Source of the DNA: an uncultured Muribaculaceae bacterium
GTDB taxonomy: Bacteria > Bacteroidota > Bacteroidia > Bacteroidales > Muribaculaceae
NCBI GenBank assembly: GCA_910587475.1
Contig: CAJUMR010000007.1
Span: 1 to 64,000 of the forward strand
Reading direction: 5' to 3'
Length of the DNA: 64,000 nucleotides
A model generated the notes under the pieces. That model was not told the origin of the DNA. It worked only from the letters and a program-made list of their open reading frames with translations, and made no database searches. Positions 8,888-17,634 of this stretch are shown here, in pieces. Every line of letters begins with the position of its first letter. The first letter of the stretch is position 1. Both the position numbers and the translations under genes were made by a program.

Positions 8888-9904
8888 ATGAACTCCTCAA
8901 CCTCTCATCCTGTCTTCCCGGGCAAGATTGCAGTGATGGGCGGTGGCTCCTGGGCCACCGCCCTCGCCAAGCTCTTGCTCGTCAACTGCGAGTCGATAGC
9001 GTGGTATATGCGCCGCGACGACCGCATCGCCGATTTCATCGCCTCGGGTCGCAATCCAGCCTATCTGACCGACGTCGAATTCGACGTCAGCCGCATCAGG
9101 TTTTCGAGCGACATCAATGCCGTCTGCGACGAGTGCGACACACTGCTTCTGGTGATGCCTTCGCCTTATTTCAAGGATCACACCGATAAAATCACCGTCG
9201 ACATCTCGCAGAAGCATATCGTGTCGGCCGTCAAGGGCATAGTGCCGGGCGACAACTGCCTCGTCACCGACTACATGATCGGGCATTTCGGCGTCGAGCG
9301 CGACAATTGCCTCGTCGTTGCCGGGCCGTGTCATGCCGAAGAAGTGGCGCTTGCCCGCCCGTCGTATCTCACCATCGGATGCACCGACGCCGACCGCGCG
9401 GCCGTGTTCGCGCAATGTCTCTCGGGCAAGAACACCCACACCATCACATCGACCGATGTCGACGGCATCGAGTATGCGGCGGTGCTCAAAAACGTCTATG
9501 CCATAGCGTCGGGCATCGTCCACGGCATAAAGATGGGCGACAACTTTCTGGCCATGCTCATGTCCAATGCCATCCGCGAAATGGAGCGCTTCGTCTCGGC
9601 CGTTGTGCCGCGCCGGCGCGACATCTGCGACTCGGTCTATCTCGGTGATCTGCTCGTGACGGCTTACTCGCGCTTCTCGCGCAACCACAATTTCGGATCC
9701 ATGATCGGGCGAGGCTACTCTGTCAAGGCCGCGCGCATGGAGATGGAGCAGACTGCCGAAGGCTATTATGCCGCACGGTGTATCCACGACATCAACGACG
9801 CCTACGGAGTGGCGATGCCGATCCTCAACGGCGTCTACGACATCCTTTACCGAAACATCAGACCATCGGTCGCCATTGACCGCATGTCGCAATATTTCGA
9901 CTGA
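8888..9904 (+). CDS. gpsA: Glycerol-3-phosphate dehydrogenase [NAD(P)+]
   Basis: 338 residues, usual size. The Rossmann loop is MGGGSWATALAKLL (16-29); later come VSAVKGIVPGDN, the substrate-binding VAGPCHAEEVA and the catalytic-lysine region AAVLKNVYAIASGIVHG. It reduces dihydroxyacetone phosphate to sn-glycerol 3-phosphate for phospholipid synthesis. Starts 12 nt after lysS and 36 nt before pgi, so it is co-transcribed. Confidence 0.96.
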   Translation: MNSSTSHPVFPGKIAVMGGGSWATALAKLLLVNCESIAWYMRRDDRIADFIASGRNPAYLTDVEFDVSRIRFSSDINAVCDECDTLLLVMPSPYFKDHTDKITVDISQKHIVSAVKGIVPGDNCLVTDYMIGHFGVERDNCLVVAGPCHAEEVALARPSYLTIGCTDADRAAVFAQCLSGKNTHTITSTDVDGIEYAAVLKNVYAIASGIVHGIKMGDNFLAMLMSNAIREMERFVSAVVPRRRDICDSVYLGDLLVTAYSRFSRNHNFGSMIGRGYSVKAARMEMEQTAEGYYAARCIHDINDAYGVAMPILNGVYDILYRNIRPSVAIDRMSQYFD

Positions 9905-9940
9905 AATTCAAGAATATCATACTAAAAAATTTATCTACAA

Positions 9941-11272
9941 ATGAAGCAAATCGAACTCTGCATCAAAAACGCGCTCGGCACCGCTTCGCTCAACGACGTT
10001 GAAGCTCTCAAGCCCGCTGCGCAGCAAAGCCTCAAAAAACTCACCGACGGCTCAGGCCTCGGCAATGATTTCCTCGGATGGGTCAACCTCCCGTCTCAAA
10101 CCCCCTCGTCGCTCCTTGACGACATCAACGCCACGGCTGCCGAACTCCGTCAGACTTGCGACACTGTGGTCGTGATCGGCATCGGTGGCAGCTATCTTGG
10201 AGCTAAAGCCGTGATAGAGGCGCTTTCCGACTCGTTTGCAGCTTACCGCCATGACTCGGCTCCCCACGTGCTTTTTGCCGGACAGAACATCGGCGAAGAC
10301 TATCTTTTCGAACTGTCTGACTATCTGCGCGACAAGAAATTTGGCATAATCGTAATCTCGAAGTCAGGCACAACCACCGAACCTGCCATCGCTTTCCGTC
10401 TCCTCAAGGAGCAGCTTGAGAAGCAGCTCGGCCGCGAGGAAGCTTCGAAACGCATCGTCGCAATCACCGACGCAAAGCGTGGTGCGCTTCGCAGCCTCGC
10501 CACTCAGGAAGGCTACAAGACCTATGTCATCGCCGACAATGTCGGTGGCCGCTTCTCGGTGCTCACTCCCGTCGGTCTCCTTCCGATCGCTGTCGCAGGT
10601 TTCGACATCCACGCTCTCGTCGAAGGTGCGGCTGCGTTTGAAAAGGCAACTCTCTCGGGCGAAAACGACATGGCTACCCTCTATGCCCAGACTCGCAACG
10701 CCCTTTACCGTGCTGGCAAAAAGACTGAAATACTTGTAAACTATAATCCCAAGCTCCACTACTTCGGCGAATGGTGGAAACAGCTCTACGGCGAAAGCGA
10801 AGGCAAGGACCACAAAGGTATTTTCCCTGCTGCAGTCGACAACTCCACCGATCTCCACTCGATGGGTCAGTGGATCCAGGACGGCGAACGCACCATTTTC
10901 GAAACAGTCCTCTCTGTCGTCGAACAGAAGCACGAACTCCGCATCGGCAGCGATGAGGCTAATCTCGACGGTCTCAACTTCCTCGCCGGAAAGCGCGTCG
11001 ACGAAGTCAACAAAATGGCCGAACTCGGCACTGTCCTCGCCCACGTCGACGGCGGTGTGCCCAACATGCGCATCACCATCCCGGCGCTCACTGAGTTATA
11101 TCTCGGCCAGCTGATCTACTTCTTCGAAGCAGCCTGCGGCATCAGCGGATATATTCTCGACGTCAATCCCTTCAACCAGCCCGGCGTGGAAGCTTACAAG
11201 AAAAACATGTTCGCTCTTCTCGAAAAACCAGGCTACGAAGCCGAAACCGAAGCGATCAAGAAGCGCATCTAA
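9941..11272 (+). CDS. pgi: Glucose-6-phosphate isomerase
   Basis: 443 residues, the short bacterial form. Sugar-phosphate binding segments are IGIGGSYLGAKAVIEAL (near 78) and ISKSGTTTEPAIAFR (near 138); the catalytic region includes YGESEGKDHKGIFPA and the C-terminal lysine of NPFNQPGVEAYKKN. It interconverts glucose 6-phosphate and fructose 6-phosphate. Last gene of the lysS operon, followed by a hairpin at 11305. Confidence 0.97.
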   Translation: MKQIELCIKNALGTASLNDVEALKPAAQQSLKKLTDGSGLGNDFLGWVNLPSQTPSSLLDDINATAAELRQTCDTVVVIGIGGSYLGAKAVIEALSDSFAAYRHDSAPHVLFAGQNIGEDYLFELSDYLRDKKFGIIVISKSGTTTEPAIAFRLLKEQLEKQLGREEASKRIVAITDAKRGALRSLATQEGYKTYVIADNVGGRFSVLTPVGLLPIAVAGFDIHALVEGAAAFEKATLSGENDMATLYAQTRNALYRAGKKTEILVNYNPKLHYFGEWWKQLYGESEGKDHKGIFPAAVDNSTDLHSMGQWIQDGERTIFETVLSVVEQKHELRIGSDEANLDGLNFLAGKRVDEVNKMAELGTVLAHVDGGVPNMRITIPALTELYLGQLIYFFEAACGISGYILDVNPFNQPGVEAYKKNMFALLEKPGYEAETEAIKKRI

Positions 11273-11304
11273 GAGAGCGTTAAACAAATACAGATCAAAC
11301 AGAC

Positions 11305-11340
11305 ACAAAGGCATGCCCCGGCAGGAGTGTGCCTTTGTCA
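11305..11340 (+). terminator. Terminator after pgi
   Basis: Perfect 9-bp inverted repeat ACAAAGGCA (11305-11313) with TGCCTTTGT (11330-11338), 16-nt loop, 33 nt after the pgi stop. The following bases are only moderately T-rich. Confidence 0.6.
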
Positions 11341-11467
11341 TGTTTAGAGCCGCTCCGTCGGGTCGGAAAACCGAGGTTGACAATAGTAAGGAAGTTCTCA
11401 TTGTTGGTTTATAAAAGATATATTAAGCTTTTTTTTTATAAGTTAACATTTTTCAAAGAAAAATGCT

Positions 11468-11475
11468 TATCTTTA
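11468..11475 (+). promoter_or_regulatory. Candidate promoter -7 box of the LRR gene
   Basis: TATCTTTA, one mismatch from TAnnTTTG, 36 nt before the ATG at 11511, in an AT-rich stretch. Confidence 0.4.
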
Positions 11476-11510
11476 CGGGCGCGAATCTCAAACCTTAAAC
11501 CCACATATAT

Positions 11511-14500
11511 ATGAACTTTAAATCCCTATTCTGCAAATCTCTGCTTCTTCTTTTTGTCGTGTCGGTGTTCGCACCGCCGGCGCTGGCTGACGAGCATCTG
11601 GTAGTCAACACCACAGCCGGCGGCCAGGTTAAGGACAAGATCCTTGACTCCGATTTCGAGGATATGACCTCGCTCGAAATTGTAGGACCTGTCGATGCCG
11701 CCGACTGGGAGTATCTTACCTCCAACTCTGGCATTATGGCATCGCTCCGTACGCTCAATCTCCGCAAGGCCACCCCTGTGCTCGATGGCGGAACTTACAA
11801 CACCTATGTCGAGCCTACTGGCAGCATGGGCGTCAGCTACATCTACGAGTACAAATTCTGGCCACGCGACTCGGTGTCGGGCTATTACTCTCTCGACGGA
11901 TGGGTGACGACCTACTGGGGCAACAACGTTGCCGGTGGCTTCATCAAGACGAGTTTTGAAAAGGTCGTTCTTCCTGAGTCGATCGACGGCATAGGCAACA
12001 GGGCTTTCATGCGCTGCGACAAGCTGAAAGAGGTGGTCGCTTCATCAGGTGTGACATCGGTCGGGGATAATGCCTTCGACGGTGTTGCTACGCTTGAGTC
12101 GCTCGAACTTCCCGGTCACCTCACTTCGATCGGCGCTTGCTCGTTCCGCAACACATCGTCGCTGCGCCACGTCGACCTCAGTCAGGTTAACAAACTCGAC
12201 TTCAAAGCCTTCGAAAAAAGCGGTATTGAAGAAATAAGGCTCTGCGACGGATTGCCGTCAGTACCCGAGGACGCCTTTTATGCTTGTAAGTCGTTGAAAT
12301 CGGCTGTAATACCCGGCTCTGTTAAATCGATAGAAGAATCAGCGTTTATCGATTGTGAGGCTCTTGAAAGCCTTACACTCGGAGAAGGAATCGAGAGCAT
12401 CGGTCAAAGTGCATTTAGAGGAGCTGCGATCGAGTCGGTTGTTCTGCCTCAAAGCCTTCGAAGTCTGGGTAATTCAAGCTTTTCTTGGTGCAGGAAGTTG
12501 ACCACGGTCAACCTGCCGGAAAATCTTACGGCGGTTGGAGATGGAGCCTTTGAAAACACTCCGTTTATCAAAAATTATCCGGCCGAGGATGGTGTGATCT
12601 ATCTCGGCAAAGTAGCCTATGCCTTGACTGATGATGTCCCTGTCAATCTTGTAATCAAGGAAGGCATTGTCTCCATTGCAGACGAACTCTTGTCTCACTA
12701 TATTCTGAAATATGGAGTAAATAATTACGTTCACGCCTATGATTTTGTCGAGTCTGTTTCGTTGCCATCCACGCTGAAACGCATCGGCCGCAGAGCATTC
12801 AGAAATCTATCCAAAGTATCAACGATCGATTTGCCCGAGGGGCTTGAAGAAATCGGCGAAGAAGCCTTTCGAGAATCAAAAATTGAAAAAATTGAATTAC
12901 CTCAATCGTTGAAAATCATAGAGGATAAAGCGTTTCAAGAGTGTAAACTGACAAAAATCTCATTACCCGAAGGTCTTGATGAAATTCACGCCTATGCGTT
13001 CGATGCTTGTCCGATTGTGACGCTTGTTTTGCCTGAAGGGCTCAAGGTGTTGGGATATGAAGCATTCGCAAATAATAAAAATCTTGTCAAACTGACATTA
13101 AATTCCGTCAACCTGATCGGTAAGGGATCTTCGGAGTATAAAGATGAACTTGATTTGGACAAATATGCTGCCTTGTGTGGTTGCCAATTCACAAACACGA
13201 GTTGCGACCGATTTATCATCGGGGATAAAGTAGAAAGAATTCCAGATTATTTTTTCTGCGATGCCATTGCGTCATTCAAGGAACTGCAGTTGCCGGCAAC
13301 TATGAGATATATCGGCAAACATTCATTCCGCAATCAACTGTCGCTCGAGAGCGTAATCTTTCCCGATGCCCTTGAGGTGATAGAGGAGTCGGCATTTGAG
13401 AATAATTATTTGCGAGAGCTTACATTGCCTGAAAATGTGCGTTTTATAGGTGACAATGCTTTTGCTTACAGTACGAAACTTGAAAAGGTGACATACAACT
13501 GCCGCAATGCCGATACGGGACTTTATGATGATCGTTGGGGTAATATAATCAGTGGAAAGCCTTTTGAGCGTTCGCCGTTCAGCCAGTTGAGCATTGGAGA
13601 TGCGGTCGAGTATATACCCGGAGGATTATTCGAAGATTCGTATGCAAGCTTTGAGTCTGTAGATCTGTCGAATATTAAAGAGATCGGCGTAAGAGCATTC
13701 GATAGTTGTAGTTTTCTCAAAGAAGTAAAATGGTCGGATAAGCTTGAACGGGTAGGAGACTATGCATTCAGTCAATGCAATGCATTATCTGAAGTGACAC
13801 TTCCTGCATCGTTGAAATATATCGGGGCTGGGGCTTTTTTGAACTGTTGGCCGGCTTTCCGTCGCTTGTCATTACCGGCTTCGCTTGAATATGTCGGAGA
13901 TGGTGCCTTTACCGGTTGCTCATGGGTTTATGCGCTGTTTATCCCCGACAACGATATGACGGTCGAGCCGCGTGCGTTCGGCTTCAAGAAAGACCAGGAC
14001 AATATCAAGGTTATTTCCATGAGAAATGATCCGTTGGTGACAGATCCGTCGCCTTTTGTCAATAACAGAAATGATGATTGCACTACGAACTGGACTTTGA
14101 CTGTGCCATACAGCCGCGAGGAAGCCTACCGCTCGGCCAACGGTTGGAACGGCTTCAAGGAATACAAGTCATTCGGTAAGCTGTGGTGCGACGCCGACAG
14201 CGTGTTCACCGCCGACTTTTCGCCCCTCACCGACGGCATTCTCGATCCTGTAACCGGGGCTGTGATCAATGGTGTGTTCTGCGCGTTGGGCTACATTGAC
14301 TATTGCACTGACTTCGGTTCTCTGTGTCTCTATTCGCGCACAAGCGAGGAAGTGGCCGCAACGTTGCCCGGCCGGCGTATGGAGACTGATGACTTGGTGA
14401 AAGATTACGGCGGACTCTATTTAATGCTGCCCGCAGGTTCGAGCACGGTTGAACTTGAAGTGGAATTATCGGATATCGACCGCATAGGCATCACATTGGG

Positions 14501-14807
14501 CAATGGTGAGACCCGACTCATCCAAGGCGAAGGCCAACGCATAGAGAGCTTCGATTTCGATGTGGCAGAACCGACGCCGATGTTCATCTACCGCATAGAC
14601 GATCCGAACACCCACATGGTTCAAATCCATTCGCTCAAGATCTATCCCGAGGCGGCGGGTATCAGCGACATTGTAGTCGACGAGACAGAAGCCGAGGTGA
14701 CCGGACGCTATCTTCTCGATGGCCGCAAGGTCGACAATCCCTTGCCCGGTCAGGTGGTGATCGAGCGCCTGAGCAACGGCTCAGCCCGCAAGACCATAGC
14801 CCTCTGA
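11511..14807 (+). CDS. Secreted BspA-like leucine-rich repeat protein
   Basis: 1098 residues. A signal peptide (cleavage near ALADEH, residue 27) is followed from about residue 140 to 830 by LRR_5 (Treponema/BspA-like) repeats of about 23 residues, with units such as LESLELPGHLTSIGACSF and IEKIELPQSLKIIEDKAF. Such proteins are surface or secreted binding proteins. A non-repeat domain (about 880-1045) follows, then a C-terminal tag (about 1050-1098: GISDIVVDE, RYLLDGRKVDNPLPGQVVI) like that of three other proteins here. By eye, the middle of the gene (about 12.23-14.1 kb) is clearly more AT-rich than both ends, which suggests a mosaic origin of the repeat block. Ligand unknown. Confidence 0.92.
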   Translation: MNFKSLFCKSLLLLFVVSVFAPPALADEHLVVNTTAGGQVKDKILDSDFEDMTSLEIVGPVDAADWEYLTSNSGIMASLRTLNLRKATPVLDGGTYNTYVEPTGSMGVSYIYEYKFWPRDSVSGYYSLDGWVTTYWGNNVAGGFIKTSFEKVVLPESIDGIGNRAFMRCDKLKEVVASSGVTSVGDNAFDGVATLESLELPGHLTSIGACSFRNTSSLRHVDLSQVNKLDFKAFEKSGIEEIRLCDGLPSVPEDAFYACKSLKSAVIPGSVKSIEESAFIDCEALESLTLGEGIESIGQSAFRGAAIESVVLPQSLRSLGNSSFSWCRKLTTVNLPENLTAVGDGAFENTPFIKNYPAEDGVIYLGKVAYALTDDVPVNLVIKEGIVSIADELLSHYILKYGVNNYVHAYDFVESVSLPSTLKRIGRRAFRNLSKVSTIDLPEGLEEIGEEAFRESKIEKIELPQSLKIIEDKAFQECKLTKISLPEGLDEIHAYAFDACPIVTLVLPEGLKVLGYEAFANNKNLVKLTLNSVNLIGKGSSEYKDELDLDKYAALCGCQFTNTSCDRFIIGDKVERIPDYFFCDAIASFKELQLPATMRYIGKHSFRNQLSLESVIFPDALEVIEESAFENNYLRELTLPENVRFIGDNAFAYSTKLEKVTYNCRNADTGLYDDRWGNIISGKPFERSPFSQLSIGDAVEYIPGGLFEDSYASFESVDLSNIKEIGVRAFDSCSFLKEVKWSDKLERVGDYAFSQCNALSEVTLPASLKYIGAGAFLNCWPAFRRLSLPASLEYVGDGAFTGCSWVYALFIPDNDMTVEPRAFGFKKDQDNIKVISMRNDPLVTDPSPFVNNRNDDCTTNWTLTVPYSREEAYRSANGWNGFKEYKSFGKLWCDADSVFTADFSPLTDGILDPVTGAVINGVFCALGYIDYCTDFGSLCLYSRTSEEVAATLPGRRMETDDLVKDYGGLYLMLPAGSSTVELEVELSDIDRIGITLGNGETRLIQGEGQRIESFDFDVAEPTPMFIYRIDDPNTHMVQIHSLKIYPEAAGISDIVVDETEAEVTGRYLLDGRKVDNPLPGQVVIERLSNGSARKTIAL

Positions 14808-14863
14808 TGGACGCAGTATAGGTTCGCGACTTGTCGCGACTGCTGATAAAGTCTCAGCTAAAA

Positions 14864-14910
14864 CAGATCCGGCCGGAATCGATTTGATTCCGACCGGATC
14901 TGTTTGTTTA
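14864..14910. terminator. Bidirectional terminator between convergent genes
   Basis: A 17-bp inverted repeat (14864-14880 with 14886-14902, one mismatch), 5-nt loop, TTTGTTT on the right and AAA on the left. It separates the rightward LRR gene from the leftward lipoprotein gene. Confidence 0.85.
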
Positions 14911-14927
14911 AGCTGTGTTGTCGATTG

Positions 14928-15377
14928 TTATTTCACAGCCTTGAGAGTGTAGTAATCGGGAGTTGCCGGAGTCTCGAGATCGGCGTTGACCATCACGATT
15001 GTCGAGTCTGTGTCAACGAGGAAGTTGAGGGTCTGAGCGGCTGAATCGTTGACTCCGGGAGTGAACTTGAGGTAAGAACGGCCGTTGTTGTCAACCTTGG
15101 AGTAGTCGCCTTCCGACTTTACGCTGAGTATTTCAGAGATGCCGAAATTGGCAGTTGTGTCGACAGCGAAGTATGTTTCGATAAGGTCATATTTTCCGTC
15201 GTTGAGCTGGAGAGTGTACCAGATGCCGTCGCAGTCAGCTGCGGGCACGATGCCGGTGTAAGCGACCTTCTCGGCGGCGGTTGTTTCGTCAGCCTCGGTT
15301 GCGGCCTGTTTGCCGTTGCATGCAGTCATTCCTGCGAGGGCGAGGACTGAGGCTGCCATGATAAGTGACTTTTTCAT
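14928..15377 (-). CDS. NlpE-like lipoprotein
   Basis: 149 residues. The signal peptide ends in a lipobox (GMTAC, Cys20). The mature part begins with a low-complexity linker, then a small β domain with YTGIVPAADCDGIWYTLQL and KYDLIETYF, which matches the NlpE N-terminal pattern (GxxPCADCxGIxxxLxL...YxLxxxY). NlpE proteins are outer-membrane lipoproteins tied to envelope stress and copper. Here the first Cys of the CxxC is Ala, so the metal or disulfide site of the model protein is absent. Stands alone between a terminator and the porin gene. Confidence 0.8.
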   Translation of the reverse strand: MKKSLIMAASVLALAGMTACNGKQAATEADETTAAEKVAYTGIVPAADCDGIWYTLQLNDGKYDLIETYFAVDTTANFGISEILSVKSEGDYSKVDNNGRSYLKFTPGVNDSAAQTLNFLVDTDSTIVMVNADLETPATPDYYTLKAVK

Positions 15378-15490
15378 AACGAATGATGTTTTTGTAAATA
15401 AAAATGGGATTACTTATGTGTAATATAATGTTATAAGGGATATTATAGAGATAATGCCTTGCGGGTGGAAAAAGTTTATGGAACCGAGCC

Positions 15491-16843
15491 TTAGAACGAG
15501 TATGAAATGCCGATGGCCGGGATTATGGCGCTGACTTTGTAGTCGGCGGTGAATGTGGCGTCGGCGGGCAGCTCGAGCATCGGATAGCTTTTGGCGATGA
15601 AGTCCTCGTAGCGTCCGGTGGCATTCTCGACCTTTCGTCCGTTGACATACATGAACGCAGCGTCGATCGACAGGCTCGGGATCGGACGGAACGACAGACC
15701 TACCGATGGCTCGATCTTGGTCGTGCCGGGAGTTTCGGGGTTGTAGTAGTCCTTGTTGCAGGGCGATGTGTCGACCATCAGGCCGGCGCGTACGTCGAGG
15801 CGGTGGGTCACGGCATATTCAGCTCCGAAATGATAGGTCCATGCGTTTTTGTAGTCTTTGGTCAGGTGCTGGTCAAACTGAGGCAGACCGTCGAAAGCGA
15901 TGTCGAGCTGTTTGTAGGTGCCCCAGCCGTTGAGCTGCGCGTCAAACGCGAGCAGAAGCCGCTTGACGGGTTTGTACGACAGACCGAATGTCAGAACGTA
16001 GGGGCATGGCATCGACGCGGTGAAGTTGGTGGCGCTGATGTCGTCGAGCGTCGAGCCGAGAAGCGCTTTTGCAGCCTCGTTGCCATAGTTGACCTGAGCC
16101 GAGCCTTTGCCGACTGTCATTTCCATCTTCGAGCGGTAAGAAGCGCCGAATGTGAGGTTGGGAAGGATGTCGTACATTACTCCGACATTGTAGCCGACGG
16201 CCAGATCCGACGATCCGTCGAGAACGACCGATGCGGGAGTGGTGGTGAACTGATGCAGAATGCCGGGGAGCTGTCCGCCCATCACCATGAGCTGTTGCAA
16301 TGCGTTGAGCGATTCCATCGATACAAGGCCTTTGTGGAGGTTGACGTTACCCCACGAGATCATGAGTCCGGCTCCGACCGAGAGTTTGGGAAGTATGCGC
16401 CACGACACCGTGGGCTGAACTGTGAATACTGCGAGATCGACCGATTGGTTGAGAACGGCTCCGGGCCAGTTGTCGCCCCAGTTGATCGAACTGCCGTAGG
16501 GGGTGTAGAGCGACACTCCGGCAAAGAGGTTGTCGTAGATGCGGAATGCTCCGGAGAAGTTGAACGGAGTGCTCACTTTGTTGCTGGTTTTGTACTCGGC
16601 GTCGCCGTAGAATGCCGATGCGTCGGCTTTGATTGCGCTCATGCCGGCAGAGAGATCGAGGGTCTTGTCGGAAAACGATACTGCGGCTGGGTTGAAGATG
16701 TTGCTTTCGGCTCCGAGTTTCATTGCCACTCCGACATGTCCCATGCCTGTCTGGCGGGCACTGAATGTGTTGACCTGATATCCTTCAGCGCTTGCCAAAA
16801 GCGCGCTCAGAGATGTGAAGGCCACAAAAAATAGCTTTTTCAT
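15491..16843 (-). CDS. OmpP1/FadL/TodX-family outer-membrane protein
   Basis: 450 residues. Signal peptide (LLASAEG, cleavage near 19-20), then the family opening QVNTFSARQTGMGHVGVAMK and SNIFNPAAVSF, alternating β strands throughout, and a C-terminal aromatic end (IPAIGISYSF) typical of outer-membrane barrels. FadL-type channels pass hydrophobic compounds; the real substrate here is unknown. Single gene with a strong upstream promoter. Confidence 0.9.
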   Translation of the reverse strand: MKKLFFVAFTSLSALLASAEGYQVNTFSARQTGMGHVGVAMKLGAESNIFNPAAVSFSDKTLDLSAGMSAIKADASAFYGDAEYKTSNKVSTPFNFSGAFRIYDNLFAGVSLYTPYGSSINWGDNWPGAVLNQSVDLAVFTVQPTVSWRILPKLSVGAGLMISWGNVNLHKGLVSMESLNALQQLMVMGGQLPGILHQFTTTPASVVLDGSSDLAVGYNVGVMYDILPNLTFGASYRSKMEMTVGKGSAQVNYGNEAAKALLGSTLDDISATNFTASMPCPYVLTFGLSYKPVKRLLLAFDAQLNGWGTYKQLDIAFDGLPQFDQHLTKDYKNAWTYHFGAEYAVTHRLDVRAGLMVDTSPCNKDYYNPETPGTTKIEPSVGLSFRPIPSLSIDAAFMYVNGRKVENATGRYEDFIAKSYPMLELPADATFTADYKVSAIIPAIGISYSF

Positions 16844-16871
16844 TAAAATCGTATAAATGTTAAAACGGCGG

Positions 16872-16903
16872 CAAAGGTAGCTATTTTTTAGCCGATTACC
16901 AAA
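16872..16903 (-). promoter_or_regulatory. Consensus promoter of the FadL-like gene
   Basis: On the minus strand TTTG (16903-16900), 20 nt, then TACCTTTG (16879-16872): both elements and the spacing match the Bacteroidetes consensus. The box ends 28 nt before the ATG. Confidence 0.75.
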
Positions 16904-16974
16904 TCGATGCGATAAAACCGTTCAGATGCGCGGCGCTGTCAAGCCGCAGTCAAGCCGACAAATCCGGAATTAGC

Positions 16975-17006
16975 AGAAAAGAGCTACCCGCCTTGCGACG
17001 GGTAGC
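16975..17006 (-). terminator. Terminator after ribE
   Basis: Minus-strand 8-bp hairpin GCTACCCG/CGGGTAGC (16983-16990 with 16999-17006) followed by TCTTTTC, just beyond the ribE stop at 17013. Confidence 0.75.
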
Positions 17007-17012
17007 AGTAGG

Positions 17013-17624
17013 TCAATCGTTTTTGAGCTCGGAGAGTCGGGCGATGTATTTGCCGATGATGTCGAATTCGAGGTTCACGCGGTCGCCGACTTTGATGTTG
17101 CGGAAGTTGGTGTGCTCGAATGTGTAGGGGATTATGGCGACTCTGAACGATCTAGGCTCGCTGTCGCACACTGTGAGGCTTACGCCGTTGACCGTCACCG
17201 ATCCTTTTTCGACGGTCATGTAGCCTTTGGCGATCATGGCCGGATCGATATCATAGACGAACTTGTAGTAGCGGCTGCCGTCGGCATCTTCGATGCTCTC
17301 GCACACTGCCGTGCAGTCGACATGGCCTTGAACGATGTGGCCGTCGAGGCGCCCGTTCATCATCATCGATCGTTCGAGGTTGACGAGGTCTCCGGCTTTG
17401 AGATCACCGAGGTTCGAGCGGTCGAGGGTCTCGCGGATCGCGGTCACTTCGTAGGTGCTGTCGGGATGCAGGGCCACAACCGTTAGGCACACGCCGTTGT
17501 GGGCTACTGACTGGTCGATGCTCAGCTGGTCGGTGAACGAGCATCTGACGCGGAGATTGACATTGCTGTCGTTGCGGGTGACGGCGGTGATGGTCGCCGC
17601 TTCTTCTACTATTCCTGAAAACAT
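17013..17624 (-). CDS. ribE: Riboflavin synthase alpha chain
   Basis: 203 residues, with two lumazine-binding repeats: the first begins MFSGIVEEAATITAV, the second about residue 97 with GHIVQGHVDCTAVCES. VAHNGVCLTVV and KGSVTVNGVSLTV are the matching cores of the two halves. It dismutates two 6,7-dimethyl-8-ribityllumazine molecules to riboflavin. It lies 10 nt after the GH31 gene, an odd partner, and is probably the last gene of that transcript. Confidence 0.96.
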   Translation of the reverse strand: MFSGIVEEAATITAVTRNDSNVNLRVRCSFTDQLSIDQSVAHNGVCLTVVALHPDSTYEVTAIRETLDRSNLGDLKAGDLVNLERSMMMNGRLDGHIVQGHVDCTAVCESIEDADGSRYYKFVYDIDPAMIAKGYMTVEKGSVTVNGVSLTVCDSEPRSFRVAIIPYTFEHTNFRNIKVGDRVNLEFDIIGKYIARLSELKND

Positions 17625-17634
17625 ATGATTTGTT

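Noticed and set aside
8897..9892. 331-codon minus-strand frame opposite gpsA
   Set aside because: Same effect: antisense of GC-rich third positions; no start context or motifs.
14821..14840. TCGCGA-CTTG-TCGCGA dyad after the LRR gene
   Set aside because: Short, without T tail, and next to a much stronger terminator; no separate role can be argued.
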